From: a virus
Direction: 5' to 3' (one strand)
DNA length: 31,683 nucleotides
IMG/VR virus record: IMGVR_UViG_3300047386_000170
Span: 1-31,683 of that record
In this document: positions 9,971 to 16,673 of the stretch, in pieces
How positions within the stretch are numbered: the stretch's first letter is position 1
Layout: each line of letters begins with the position of its first letter
Program-made: the position numbers and the translations under genes
The notes under the pieces: model-generated
Told to the model about the DNA's origin: nothing
Database searches by the model: none
What the model saw: the letters and a program-made list of their open reading frames with translations, nothing else

Positions 9971-11055
9971 TATGCAAACCCTCCCCGCGGAGCCGTGGGT
10001 GGAGCTCCACCACCGTAGCTTCCATAGCCGCCAAAGTTAGTTGGCAGCATGTTCATAATCTGGGATCCATACTGGTCGCCAAACCCAAAGCCAGACTGCA
10101 TTCCACCCAGAGTCGCTGTAGTTGGGCTAGCCATGTTGGCTGCAGCTTGGTTGTTAGTGCTGGGTGCCCGGTTTAGCATATTACCCATGTAATCCTTGTA
10201 CATGTTGTAGCCAAAGTCTCGGTTACCCTCGAATCGGTTGCGCGCATCGTTAAGAGCAGCTTGGTCATAACCTTGAAGAGCTTGACCACCCTGCATACCG
10301 TAGCCAAACCCTGAGCCCATCGTGTTGAGGCCAGTGTTGTAGGCATTGGAGATCTGGTTGTTCATATTGCCTGCACTGGTGAGTGCATTAGACTGATCAG
10401 TGAACTGTTGTTGTTGCTGGTTAAGTGACCTGTCGATCAGGTTGTTCGTGATGTTAGAGGTAACATCGGAGCGTCTGTCATCATAAGAGCGCTGGGCAAT
10501 AGCATCGGCTACACCAGCACGGCTTGAGTTGACATTACCAGACCCAGAAGCAGCTGTGTTGATACCGGGGAGCGTTTGCTCTTGCAGCTGTCTGGTGCTG
10601 TCACGCATCACTGAATCAACCAAGGATCCAGCGTTGTCACCAGCATAACCAATAGCCTTAGACAAGCGGTCTTCTTGTGCTGCATCAGAGAGGCCTTGGA
10701 ACTGGTTATACATGTTGTTGGCGTTGGCACCAAAGCCTGCGTTGTTGGCCATCATGTTGTAGCCACCGCGCTGCATGTCGAGGCCGTAGTTGCCCATGTT
10801 GCCAGCTGTGCCTGTCTGGAATGCATTAGGTCCAGCGTAGGTTGGGCCTTGGTAGTAACCAGTGTCTAAGACGCCATTGAAGGCATCTTGACCACCTGAG
10901 AGGGCTTGATCAACGTAAGGCTCATACTGACGAAAGCCAGCCATGTTGGCATCGTTCATGGCCTTCATATTCTTGCGGTCTTCTTTAGCGGCCTTGTTGC
11001 CCATGATGCCGCCTATGACGGTTGGTGCAACGGCACTAATGATACTGCCCCACAT
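9970..11055 (-). CDS. Gly/Asn-rich virion protein, probable ejection component
   Basis: A 361-residue protein starting at ATG 11055 behind AGGAG. The N-terminus (MWGSIISAVAPTVIGGIMGN) is a glycine-rich amphipathic or membrane-seeking helix. The remainder is rich in Gly, Asn, Gln, Met and Tyr, with many Asn/Gly turns (NNAGFGANANNMYNQFQG) and a Gln run (LNQQQQQFTD). It ends in aromatic/Gly repeats (FGGYGSYGGGAPPTAPRGGF). This composition and position, between tail genes and internal virion proteins, match ejection proteins that form or line a conduit through the host envelope. No enzyme motif is present. The stop codon overlaps the next start, so the two are probably made together. Confidence 0.6.
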   Translation of the reverse strand: MWGSIISAVAPTVIGGIMGNKAAKEDRKNMKAMNDANMAGFRQYEPYVDQALSGGQDAFNGVLDTGYYQGPTYAGPNAFQTGTAGNMGNYGLDMQRGGYNMMANNAGFGANANNMYNQFQGLSDAAQEDRLSKAIGYAGDNAGSLVDSVMRDSTRQLQEQTLPGINTAASGSGNVNSSRAGVADAIAQRSYDDRRSDVTSNITNNLIDRSLNQQQQQFTDQSNALTSAGNMNNQISNAYNTGLNTMGSGFGYGMQGGQALQGYDQAALNDARNRFEGNRDFGYNMYKDYMGNMLNRAPSTNNQAAANMASPTTATLGGMQSGFGFGDQYGSQIMNMLPTNFGGYGSYGGGAPPTAPRGGFA

Positions 11056-11116
11056 GCTGGATACTCCTTTAGCCTTTGTTGGCTTTTATTTTTATTAGTC
11101 TTCTGTGAGAGATGGC

Positions 11117-11395
11117 TTAAACTTGAACCCAAGCTGTCCCATTGTAGACAACCAGTCCCTGGTAGCTGTTACCCAGTGGGTTCCAAGGTGACACGGCATA
11201 GCGAACCATGCCCTTCCGAGGGCTGCTAGGTGCATCCTCAGCCACCTGGGGTGCTGCGTCAGCTATGGACTTTACGGATGCCTCAATCTCCCTGAGCTCA
11301 TCTTGGATGAAGTTCTTGAAGCTAGCCTCTAGGGCTGGCGTGGGTCGCCTAGTGTAGACCCTAGTTAGTATGTTGAGCTTATCTGACAAAGACAT
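11117..11395 (-). CDS. Small tail-associated protein
   Basis: A 92-residue protein. The start is the ATG at 11395, not the in-frame TTG two codons earlier, because GGGAGG sits 9 nt upstream of the ATG. It begins 3 nt after the stop of the 539-residue tail gene. The N-terminal half is helical (KLNILTRVYTRRPTPALEAS). The C-terminal 35 residues (GMVRYAVSPWNPLGNSYQGL followed by VVYNGTAWVQV) form a short beta-type repeat often seen at the ends of phage tail-fibre or collar proteins. It is likely a minor virion or tail-assembly component. Confidence 0.6.
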   Translation of the reverse strand: MSLSDKLNILTRVYTRRPTPALEASFKNFIQDELREIEASVKSIADAAPQVAEDAPSSPRKGMVRYAVSPWNPLGNSYQGLVVYNGTAWVQV

Positions 11396-11397
11396 GG

Positions 11398-13017
11398 TCA
11401 ACGCCTCCCAGTGGCTACAACCTCGACGTCCATGCCTGACAGGGTGAAGTCTTTAATCTCTGAGGTCTGCACCTTGTAGCTTAAGTATCGACCACTGATA
11501 CGTGTATCCACTTTGTACTCAGTTGAGCTATCGAAGGTCACCGAGGCATCATAGAGAGGTACGTTAGGTGGCAAGTCGGCAGCACCAAAGGTGAAGTCAA
11601 AGAACTTGTCAGTGGATGGCGTGGATATCTGAGGATAAAGCCTCTTGATGATCTTGTAGCTACTCAAGGGAAGCTGGGCTTCTTGGTCTAGGTCAATACC
11701 TGTGCGCTCTAGATAGACAGGTTTGTTGACCTCGGTGGTCTCAGGTAAGTTCAAGGACCCAGAGTCTACTAGGTCGAGGCCTAAGAGACGGGGGCTGGTG
11801 ATACCGGCGGCGGTGTCCTTCTTGGAGACCATGACTGGGTATCTGGTGAACTTAGATTCCTGAGCGTGATAGGTGCCGCCCGTGCTATCATAGGTTAACC
11901 CTGTGGTGGCATAGGTAGCCACGGCGTCTAGGTTAGCTAGGGATCCTGAGGTTACATTAGGTAGATCCACGAAGGACCATGTGTCCGATCTGTAGTTATA
12001 GACAGCTGCCCTGTTGCAGCCGCTTACGTCATCATAGACAGCTAGGTCATCACCTGTGTGGTAACAGAAGTAGATCTCTTCTAGGTCGGCCACATGCATA
12101 ACAAAGCAGGCCTCTTGTAGAGACATATCGATACCATTGAAGATGTAGTCTCGAACACGGTTGTCACAGATGGATTGCCTGGTGATGCCATCGTTGACAT
12201 AGATGTCATCTGTATCAAAGACGTAGTGCTTACCTTCGACCTCTAGGATGCAGTTCTGGTTAATTACACCAGCATCATCAAAGACCTTACGGAAGTTAAA
12301 TATGAAGGTGCCACCTACGAACTCCATGTTCCACACTTGGTCACTAGAGTAGATCAGGAAGTTGGAACCTAGGGTGGCCCCGTCCACGATGGGGGTCCTA
12401 AGCTGCACAAGATCATTGAAGCCTGCAGACTTGGTGGTGTCTGTAGCATCCCAAGATCCGGGTACATTGTTGGCTAAGGTTATATCTGAGAAGCGCACTC
12501 GGTTGGGGTAACTGGTGCTGCCCTCGGTTAGACCTAAAGCTAACATGAAGTCACCAAAGGACCTCAGGGACCTAGTGCGCCAGGTGCTATCCCAGTTGGC
12601 TAGGTTGCTGAAGGTACTGGCGGTAGGGGTTCTAGCGATTGGTACTCTAGAGGGCCTGTTGAGGTACTCTACTGAGGCTAAGGTGGTGCCGGTGACTGGG
12701 GCGGGGGATGCAGACTGGGTGTCTGTGTGTACTGAAGACACAGCACCATTGGCAAACTCTTCCACTGAGAAGTCATCGTTGACTATAAGCACTGTGTCGA
12801 AGGTGCCGGGGTTACTTAACCCAAAGACAAAGGATGGGACCTTGGTGCTGGAGCTAGTGTAGTCATAAGCAGTCCTGAAGACTGGTGATCTCTCTACGTT
12901 GCCATCTGAGAACCTGACGTTCTTAGCTCTAGTGAAGGCATTAAACGGGAGGTTGAAGGGGTCAACGTCAGTGATTACCCCTGCAGCACCTAGGTTTCTA
13001 ATGGGGAGCAGGGGCAT
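11398..13017 (-). CDS. Tail/neck structural protein, possibly P22 gp10-like stabilisation protein
   Basis: A 539-residue beta-rich protein that begins MPLLPIRNLGAAGVITDVDP. A conserved-looking N-terminal sequence (NLPFNAFTRAKNVRFSDGNV) is followed by repeating aromatic/Asp-rich segments such as FLIYSSDQVWNMEF and HYVFDTDDIYVNDGITRQS, suggesting a beta-propeller-like fold. The start overlaps no gene and lies 11 nt after the collar-fibre gene. Similar proteins in marine podoviruses are annotated as tail, stabilisation or neck proteins that plug the portal. I judge virion structure likely and the P22 gp10 comparison tentative, because I cannot align sequences here. Confidence 0.65.
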   Translation of the reverse strand: MPLLPIRNLGAAGVITDVDPFNLPFNAFTRAKNVRFSDGNVERSPVFRTAYDYTSSSTKVPSFVFGLSNPGTFDTVLIVNDDFSVEEFANGAVSSVHTDTQSASPAPVTGTTLASVEYLNRPSRVPIARTPTASTFSNLANWDSTWRTRSLRSFGDFMLALGLTEGSTSYPNRVRFSDITLANNVPGSWDATDTTKSAGFNDLVQLRTPIVDGATLGSNFLIYSSDQVWNMEFVGGTFIFNFRKVFDDAGVINQNCILEVEGKHYVFDTDDIYVNDGITRQSICDNRVRDYIFNGIDMSLQEACFVMHVADLEEIYFCYHTGDDLAVYDDVSGCNRAAVYNYRSDTWSFVDLPNVTSGSLANLDAVATYATTGLTYDSTGGTYHAQESKFTRYPVMVSKKDTAAGITSPRLLGLDLVDSGSLNLPETTEVNKPVYLERTGIDLDQEAQLPLSSYKIIKRLYPQISTPSTDKFFDFTFGAADLPPNVPLYDASVTFDSSTEYKVDTRISGRYLSYKVQTSEIKDFTLSGMDVEVVATGRR

Positions 13018-13028
13018 CTATGTGTATC

Positions 13029-13766
13029 CTATGTCTTCATGATGTAGGCTAGTGCATAGTATGGGGGTCTGTTCTCGTGACTAGAGTTACCACCCTTATA
13101 ACCAATGCTTGTAGACACAGAGATACCTGTGGTTGAACTACCTGTTTGTTGGGTTTGGGGTTCAGAGTCTCTACTACTTTTCCCAGTACCAGAGGATCCA
13201 GTAGCACCCTTAAATGAGTGAGAGTGACCTGGGTCACTTACGCTGGAACTAGCACTGTGGTTGTGTGAGGGCATCTGGGCGATGCTGAGGGTCACACTAC
13301 TGGCACCGCCTGTGTTACCTGTGCTGTAGCTAGAGCCAGAACCAACGATAAACCTGTTGCGGAGGTCGGGGGTTCCATTACTACCGTTACACAGGACAAA
13401 ACCTGATGGAATGCTACTGTTGGACCCAGACCACATCATGATAACACCAGAGGGTACGCTGGATATATTGTTTATCTGGCTCTGGATGGAACTGGTGACA
13501 CCATTAAGACGGTTGAACTCAGTACCAGTGACACCAGCTGCAGCTGCACCAGACAAGATGTTTAGGTCAGCTGTGTTACCGGTGTAGCCATCTAAGGTGT
13601 TAAGCTCATCTTGGGTGCCAGTGATAGCCCCAGTGATGTTGGGGAGAGTAGCCTTGATAGTACTCTTGACTAGACGGATGTGGTCATCAGCCTGGGCGAG
13701 ACCATCAGTAGCTACTGGGTTGCTAGAGTTGAGGTCACTGATGTAAGTGCCGGTTTCTAAGGCCAT
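13029..13766 (-). CDS. Tail fibre protein with phage tail-collar domain
   Basis: A 245-residue protein. The N-terminus (MALETGTYISDLNSSNPVAT, then DGLAQADDHIRLVKSTIK) is a common attachment module of short tail fibres. Residues 45-100 contain short repeats around ELNTLDGYTGNTADLNIL. From about residue 105 the collar domain shows GVIMMWSGSNSSIPSGFVLC, GTPDLRNRFIVGSG, a Ser/His-rich loop (MPSHNHSASSSVSDPGHSHS) and the terminal NRPPYYALAYIMK. The paired His-X-His groups in such domains bind metal. It probably contacts the host surface. It is the first gene after the repeat-rich region and would head the late transcript from P3. Confidence 0.85.
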   Translation of the reverse strand: MALETGTYISDLNSSNPVATDGLAQADDHIRLVKSTIKATLPNITGAITGTQDELNTLDGYTGNTADLNILSGAAAAGVTGTEFNRLNGVTSSIQSQINNISSVPSGVIMMWSGSNSSIPSGFVLCNGSNGTPDLRNRFIVGSGSSYSTGNTGGASSVTLSIAQMPSHNHSASSSVSDPGHSHSFKGATGSSGTGKSSRDSEPQTQQTGSSTTGISVSTSIGYKGGNSSHENRPPYYALAYIMKT

Positions 13767-13808
13767 ACTGGTGTCCTATCTATGGTTACTTTGGTGTCCT
13801 AGGTGTCT

Positions 13809-13885
13809 TAGGTGGACCTAGGTGGGCCCCCAGGGTCTACTGGGACGCGTAAGAACCAGAAGATACCTAGGTGGACCTAGGTGGG
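13809..13885. repeat. 18-bp direct repeat, two copies
   Basis: The sequence TAGGTGGACCTAGGTGGG occurs exactly at 13809-13826 and again at 13868-13885, 59 bp start to start. Each copy is itself two overlapping CCTAGGTGG-like units, and further degenerate copies (CCTAGGTGT near 13798) flank them. The repeat lies just upstream of the collar-fibre gene. Confidence 0.8.
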
Positions 13886-13891
13886 GCTAGG

Positions 13892-14056
13892 TTATGCGAT
13901 GTGGAGCCATGCGCCATACCCCAGCCACGCTAGCTCAACACTGGTGAGACGTAGGCGGGTAGACCCCATGTCATCCGGGGGTCCCCAATAGAGGTTCAGG
14001 GATGGGAAGACATGGATGCAGTTGTCTAGGTCTGGGGTGATGACGCTTAGGTACAT
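13892..14056 (-). CDS. Possible 54-residue small protein in the late leader
   Basis: An ATG at 14056, preceded at about 10 nt by AAAGGT, opens a 54-codon frame ending in TAA at 13892. The product begins MYLSVITPDLDNCIHVFPSL and contains NLYWGPPDDMG, ending WLGYGAWLHIA. The mix of hydrophobic, acidic and aromatic residues looks protein-like. The codons favour C, A or G in third position, like the neighbouring genes. It lies between P3 and the collar-fibre gene, in the transcribed direction. It overlaps a competing proline-rich frame (13971-14210) that looks spurious. No homologue is recognised. Confidence 0.4.
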   Translation of the reverse strand: MYLSVITPDLDNCIHVFPSLNLYWGPPDDMGSTRLRLTSVELAWLGYGAWLHIA

Positions 14057-14410
14057 GCTGGGGGACCTTTGATGGCCGGGGAACCTTTGTTTTCTGAGGT
14101 GGAGCCTCTGTTAACTGAGGTGGGACAACAACAACAACAACGAAGGTCTTTAACGGACTTTTGAAATCTATTGATTGATTTGGGTACTGGGGGCCACAAA
14201 AGCTGGGCATGGGACCCGTGAAATCACTGAGACATTCCTAAGTCATTGATATCATTGGATGCGTAGGTCAACGGATAGTGTATCCGATGACAAAACCTAG
14301 GATAGTGAACCCAGATCTAAGACATTAGATCCATTGACGTCAGAATTGTTAGGCTAACAGTCATAATCTTTAAGACAAATCGGGACCTAAGCCCACCAGA
14401 GTAAACCTCA

Positions 14411-14470
14411 GTCTACCTCAGTCTACCTCAGTCTACCTCAGTCTACCTCAGTCTACCTCAGTCTACCTCA
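14411..14470. repeat. Six-copy 10-bp tandem repeat
   Basis: GTCTACCTCA (plus strand) is repeated six times with no mismatch from 14411 to 14470. A degenerate seventh unit, GTAAACCTCA, sits at 14401. The unit length is close to one helical turn, so any bound protein would sit on one face of the DNA. It is downstream of P3 in the non-coding region. Units are identical, without unique spacers, so this is not a CRISPR array. Confidence 0.95.
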
Positions 14471-14484
14471 GTTGATCCACGGAA

Positions 14485-14552
14485 GACCAAACCACCCTGG
14501 GAGAAGACAGGAGACAGTCTGGGAGGGGACTGTAGTGTCAAGGGGTTTGGTC
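14485..14552. repeat. Nested inverted repeat
   Basis: GACCAAACC at 14485-14493 is the exact complement of GGTTTGGTC at 14544-14552. Inside it, ACAGTC at 14514-14519 pairs with GACTGT at 14528-14533. The two stems are concentric and lie between the tandem repeat and P3. An RNA started at P3 would therefore begin with this structure about 40 nt from its 5' end. Confidence 0.65.
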
Positions 14553-14584
14553 ATCGGTAGATCACAGGTCGTCGTCACTGGTAG

Positions 14585-14609
14585 CTTCCTTCGTATAGGG
14601 GTCTCTTAG
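14585..14609 (-). promoter_or_regulatory. Predicted phage RNA polymerase promoter P3 (late genes)
   Basis: The minus strand reads CTAAGAGACCCCTA (14609-14596) followed by TACGAAGGAAG. The 14-bp core is identical to P1 and P2. With its downstream purines it resembles SP6-type promoters (…ACACTATAGAAG). It is the only promoter-like element I find before the structural genes, so it is assigned to late transcription. Predicted from repetition and placement, not measured. Confidence 0.75.
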
Positions 14610-14637
14610 TACCTAGGTATCAAAAGGTGACTAAAGA

Positions 14638-14669
14638 GGCATCGGATACATGGGAAAAGGCATCGGATA
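14638..14669. repeat. Twin GGCATCGGATA repeat
   Basis: GGCATCGGATA occurs at 14638-14648 and 14659-14669, 21 bp apart, about two helical turns. A reverse-orientation partial copy, TATCCGATG, is at 14281-14289 on the other side of P3 and the tandem repeat. The twin copies lie just upstream of P3 with respect to its direction, where an activator or repressor could sit. Confidence 0.6.
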
Positions 14670-14689
14670 AGGGGCATATAGTGAACATC

Positions 14690-14720
14690 GGTTATCATGT
14701 AACAAAATACCTTGATAACC
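14690..14720. repeat. Inverted repeat upstream of P3
   Basis: GGTTATC (14690-14696) and GATAACC (14714-14720) are exact complements separated by 17 AT-rich bases. It could be an operator or a weak RNA hairpin. No T-tract follows, so it is not a standard intrinsic terminator. Confidence 0.5.
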
Positions 14721-14765
14721 ATAGAACTAAGGCCTATGTGCGAATCAAGGACCTAGGTCCTAGGT

Positions 14766-14816
14766 TGGTGCGGGAGAGCTAACCTTAACTCCGGTTTTAG
14801 TGTTACCCCCGCACCA
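14766..14816. other. GC-rich stem-loop downstream of the RNR genes
   Basis: TGGTGCGGG (14766-14774) pairs perfectly with CCCGCACCA (14808-14816). The 33-nt interior can form a further TAAC/GTTA helix and an AAC-CGGA-GTT tetraloop hairpin on the minus strand. No T-run follows. It is better explained as an RNA processing site, a transcript-end stabiliser or a factor-dependent stop than as a rho-independent terminator. It lies 14 nt after the 25-residue zinc-knuckle ORF. Confidence 0.6.
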
Positions 14817-14829
14817 GCTGCTTACCTAG

Positions 14830-14907
14830 TTATTCCTCAGTAAGACAGAAGCCACAGAAGTCATCCTTAGATGGGCTTCCACAGCTGACACATGTCTTCC
14901 ATATCAT
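14830..14907 (-). CDS. 25-residue double-CxxC (zinc-knuckle-like) microprotein coupled to RNR
   Basis: The ATG at 14907 overlaps the ribonucleotide reductase stop as ATGA, with AGAGGA 7 nt upstream. The frame has 25 codons and ends in TAA at 14830. It contains CVSC at residues 6-9 and CGFC at residues 18-21, separated by eight residues (GSPSKDDF), then ends LTEE. This is the spacing of a minimal zinc ribbon or of a redox-active dithiol pair. The reductase itself ends in a peptide with Cys577 and Cys588. Class II and other RNRs use C-terminal cysteine pairs to re-reduce the active site, and some carry a C-terminal CxxC…CxxC element. The microprotein may be a detached version of that tail. This role is an inference; the frame, motif and overlap are seen directly. 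Confidence 0.65.
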   Translation of the reverse strand: MIWKTCVSCGSPSKDDFCGFCLTEE

Positions 14908-16673
14908 TCACATGTCCTCTGGCCTGTCTGTGGGTCGTAGTAGCAAGCCTCAGCACCCTCAGCACCACCGATGTCAGTACCTGTGTCTTCCTCAGCCTGT
15001 GGTTCAGCTGTGTCCTCACTGGTTGATGCATTGAGGATACCGTAGCGTTTACCTGATGCTCTGAAGGTTGTGCAGCCGCTAGCACCGCCATCATAGGCTT
15101 GCATGTAGACGTCCTTGAACTGTTCCCAGGTTACATCAGCACCTACGTTGCATGTCTTAGAGCAAGCAGAGTCCACGTAGTGTGATGCTAGGTTGAGCAC
15201 TGCCACATGGTCAAACACAGAGAGGTCATCGGCCTTCTCTCCTTCGATCCCATGTACCCGGTAAGCATAGTCTTCTACTCGTTCTATCCTAGGTCCATCA
15301 AAGGTTTGGATAGTGCGGTCGTAGTAGTGGCTGAAGACTGGTTCTATCCCTGAGCTTACGTTGTCAGCTGATAGACTGATTGTCCCGGTTGGTGCTACAG
15401 ACAACAGATGACTGTTGCGGATCCCATGCATACCGATGGCTGCTTGGATGTGGTCTGGTAGTGTCTTGACGAAGTTAGACTCCAGATACTTGACGTTGTC
15501 ATAGAGCGGGAAGCTACCCTTCTCAGCTGAGAGTGCCACCGATGCCATGTAGCATTGGTCTCTGATGATAGCCATAACTTCACCCAGCTTAGCCAAGAAG
15601 CCTTCAGAGCCATACTTCAGACCCAGCGTCTCTAGGGCATTGGCTACCCCAGTCACACCTAGGCCCATCCTACGTTTATCCTTAGCTTCCTTCTCTTGGG
15701 CTGGCATCGGGTACACTGCACGGTCCACTACGTTGTCCATCGCTCGGACCACTGAAGGGATGTCTGCAGACAGCTGCTTAAGATCTAGGGAGAACTCATC
15801 TGTGTAGGGGTCTTGTCTGATGTACTTGGTCAGGTTGAATGACCCCAGCAAGCAAGCTCCGTTAGGTGGTAGTGGTTGCTCACCACATGGGTTGGTGGCT
15901 GCTATGGTCTCACAGTACCAGAGGTTATTCTTCTGGTTTATACGATCGATGAACAGGATGCCTGGCTCTGCCCAGTCCCATGTAGACCTGAGTATATCAT
16001 CCCAGAGGGCTCTGGCATCCACTGTCTTATACACTTGGCCTTCAAATGTAAGATCAAAGAAGTCACCAGTCTTAACTGCATTCATGAAGGCATCAGTGAC
16101 CCCGACACTGATGTTAAACCCTGTCAGTGTGGTGCTGTTGTTCTTTGCTCTGATGAACTCCTCGATGTCTGGATGGTCTACACGTAAGACACCCATCTGA
16201 GCCCCTCTACGGTGCCCAGCGCTGGCTATAGTCTGACAGACAGCGTCAAAGATACCCATGAAGCTGATAGGGCCTGATGACTTACTGTCGAGGCTTTTGA
16301 TCAAGGCACCACGGGGTCGTAGGGTGCTGAAGTCGTAGCCTATGCCACCCCCAAGCTGCATGGTTCTAGCTGCATTGGTAGCAGCCGCCATGATGCCTTC
16401 CATGCTGTCCTCAATGGTAGGAGACACAAAGCAGTTGTAGGGCGTCACGGTTCTGGGTGCGCCCATAGCGCTCTGTACCCTGCCAGCTGGTAGAAAGCGC
16501 TGGTTGTACAGTATGTTTCTGAAAGTATTGAAGTGATCGTCATCGTCCTTGAGGGCATTGGCTACCCTTGTCATGGCCTCTTTGAAGCTCTCGCCTACTG
16601 AGCGATACTTCATCTTATGTATTTCTTCTGAGATTGGCAGGGCTGGGCCAAAGTCGTTCTTCATGTCATTCAT
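14904..16673 (-). CDS. nrdJ: Class II (adenosylcobalamin-dependent) ribonucleotide reductase
   Basis: The protein has 589 residues from the ATG at 16673. A TTG 18 nt upstream is in frame but has no better ribosome site. It reduces ribonucleotides to deoxyribonucleotides for phage DNA synthesis. Hallmarks are Cys81 in TPYNCFVSP, the radical-site signature NPCGEQ with Cys263 and Glu265, Cys274 in NGACLLGSFNL as the likely partner, and APTGTIS at 427-433. It is a single short polypeptide with no R2 subunit gene nearby, as in B12-dependent class II enzymes of marine podoviruses such as roseophage SIO1. The acidic linker at 551-576 leads to a C-terminal peptide with Cys577 and Cys588. The start overlaps the DUF3310 stop by 8 nt; the stop overlaps the zinc microprotein. 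It implies a host that makes or imports cobalamin. Confidence 0.93.
   Translation of the reverse strand: MNDMKNDFGPALPISEEIHKMKYRSVGESFKEAMTRVANALKDDDDHFNTFRNILYNQRFLPAGRVQSAMGAPRTVTPYNCFVSPTIEDSMEGIMAAATNAARTMQLGGGIGYDFSTLRPRGALIKSLDSKSSGPISFMGIFDAVCQTIASAGHRRGAQMGVLRVDHPDIEEFIRAKNNSTTLTGFNISVGVTDAFMNAVKTGDFFDLTFEGQVYKTVDARALWDDILRSTWDWAEPGILFIDRINQKNNLWYCETIAATNPCGEQPLPPNGACLLGSFNLTKYIRQDPYTDEFSLDLKQLSADIPSVVRAMDNVVDRAVYPMPAQEKEAKDKRRMGLGVTGVANALETLGLKYGSEGFLAKLGEVMAIIRDQCYMASVALSAEKGSFPLYDNVKYLESNFVKTLPDHIQAAIGMHGIRNSHLLSVAPTGTISLSADNVSSGIEPVFSHYYDRTIQTFDGPRIERVEDYAYRVHGIEGEKADDLSVFDHVAVLNLASHYVDSACSKTCNVGADVTWEQFKDVYMQAYDGGASGCTTFRASGKRYGILNASTSEDTAEPQAEEDTGTDIGGAEGAEACYYDPQTGQRTCE

Larger units (their letters stand above)
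13767..14829. other. 1.06-kb intergenic, repeat-rich control region
   Basis: This stretch separates the nucleotide-metabolism module from the structural module. I find only one plausible small gene (13892-14056). It holds, from left to right: two copies of an 18-bp direct repeat, an ACAACAACAACAACAAC triplet run near 14126, AT-richer sequence at 14220-14400, a six-copy 10-bp tandem repeat, a nested inverted repeat, promoter P3, twin GGCATCGGATA repeats, an inverted repeat at 14690-14720 and a GC-rich hairpin at 14766-14816. Transcripts from P3 would carry a leader of about 830 nt before the collar-fibre gene. An origin of replication, a packaging site or a structured leader are the obvious possibilities. 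The sequence alone does not decide between them. Confidence 0.6.

Noticed and set aside
11060-11095. Plus-strand terminator (AGCC…GGCT followed by T-rich sequence)
   Set aside because: The stem is only 4 bp and no plus-strand gene precedes it.
11775-11800. CTAAGAGAC on the plus strand in the tail gene
   Set aside because: Wrong strand, wrong continuation (GGGGG instead of CCCC) and inside a gene.
13971-14210. A 79-codon proline-rich frame
   Set aside because: Its valine run is the GTT triplet repeat, it has no ribosome site and its composition is low complexity; the overlapping 54-residue frame is more protein-like.
14401-14472. CRISPR array
   Set aside because: Units are 10 bp with no spacers; it is a simple tandem repeat.
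14597-14716. A 38-codon hydrophobic frame near P3
   Set aside because: No ribosome site; its repeated CLFPCIRCLF arises from the GGCATCGGATA DNA repeats and it overlaps the promoter.
15800-15820. A fifth promoter copy (plus-strand TAGGGGTCTTGTCTG in the RNR gene)
   Set aside because: It breaks the core after TAGGGGTCT and lies inside conserved coding sequence.
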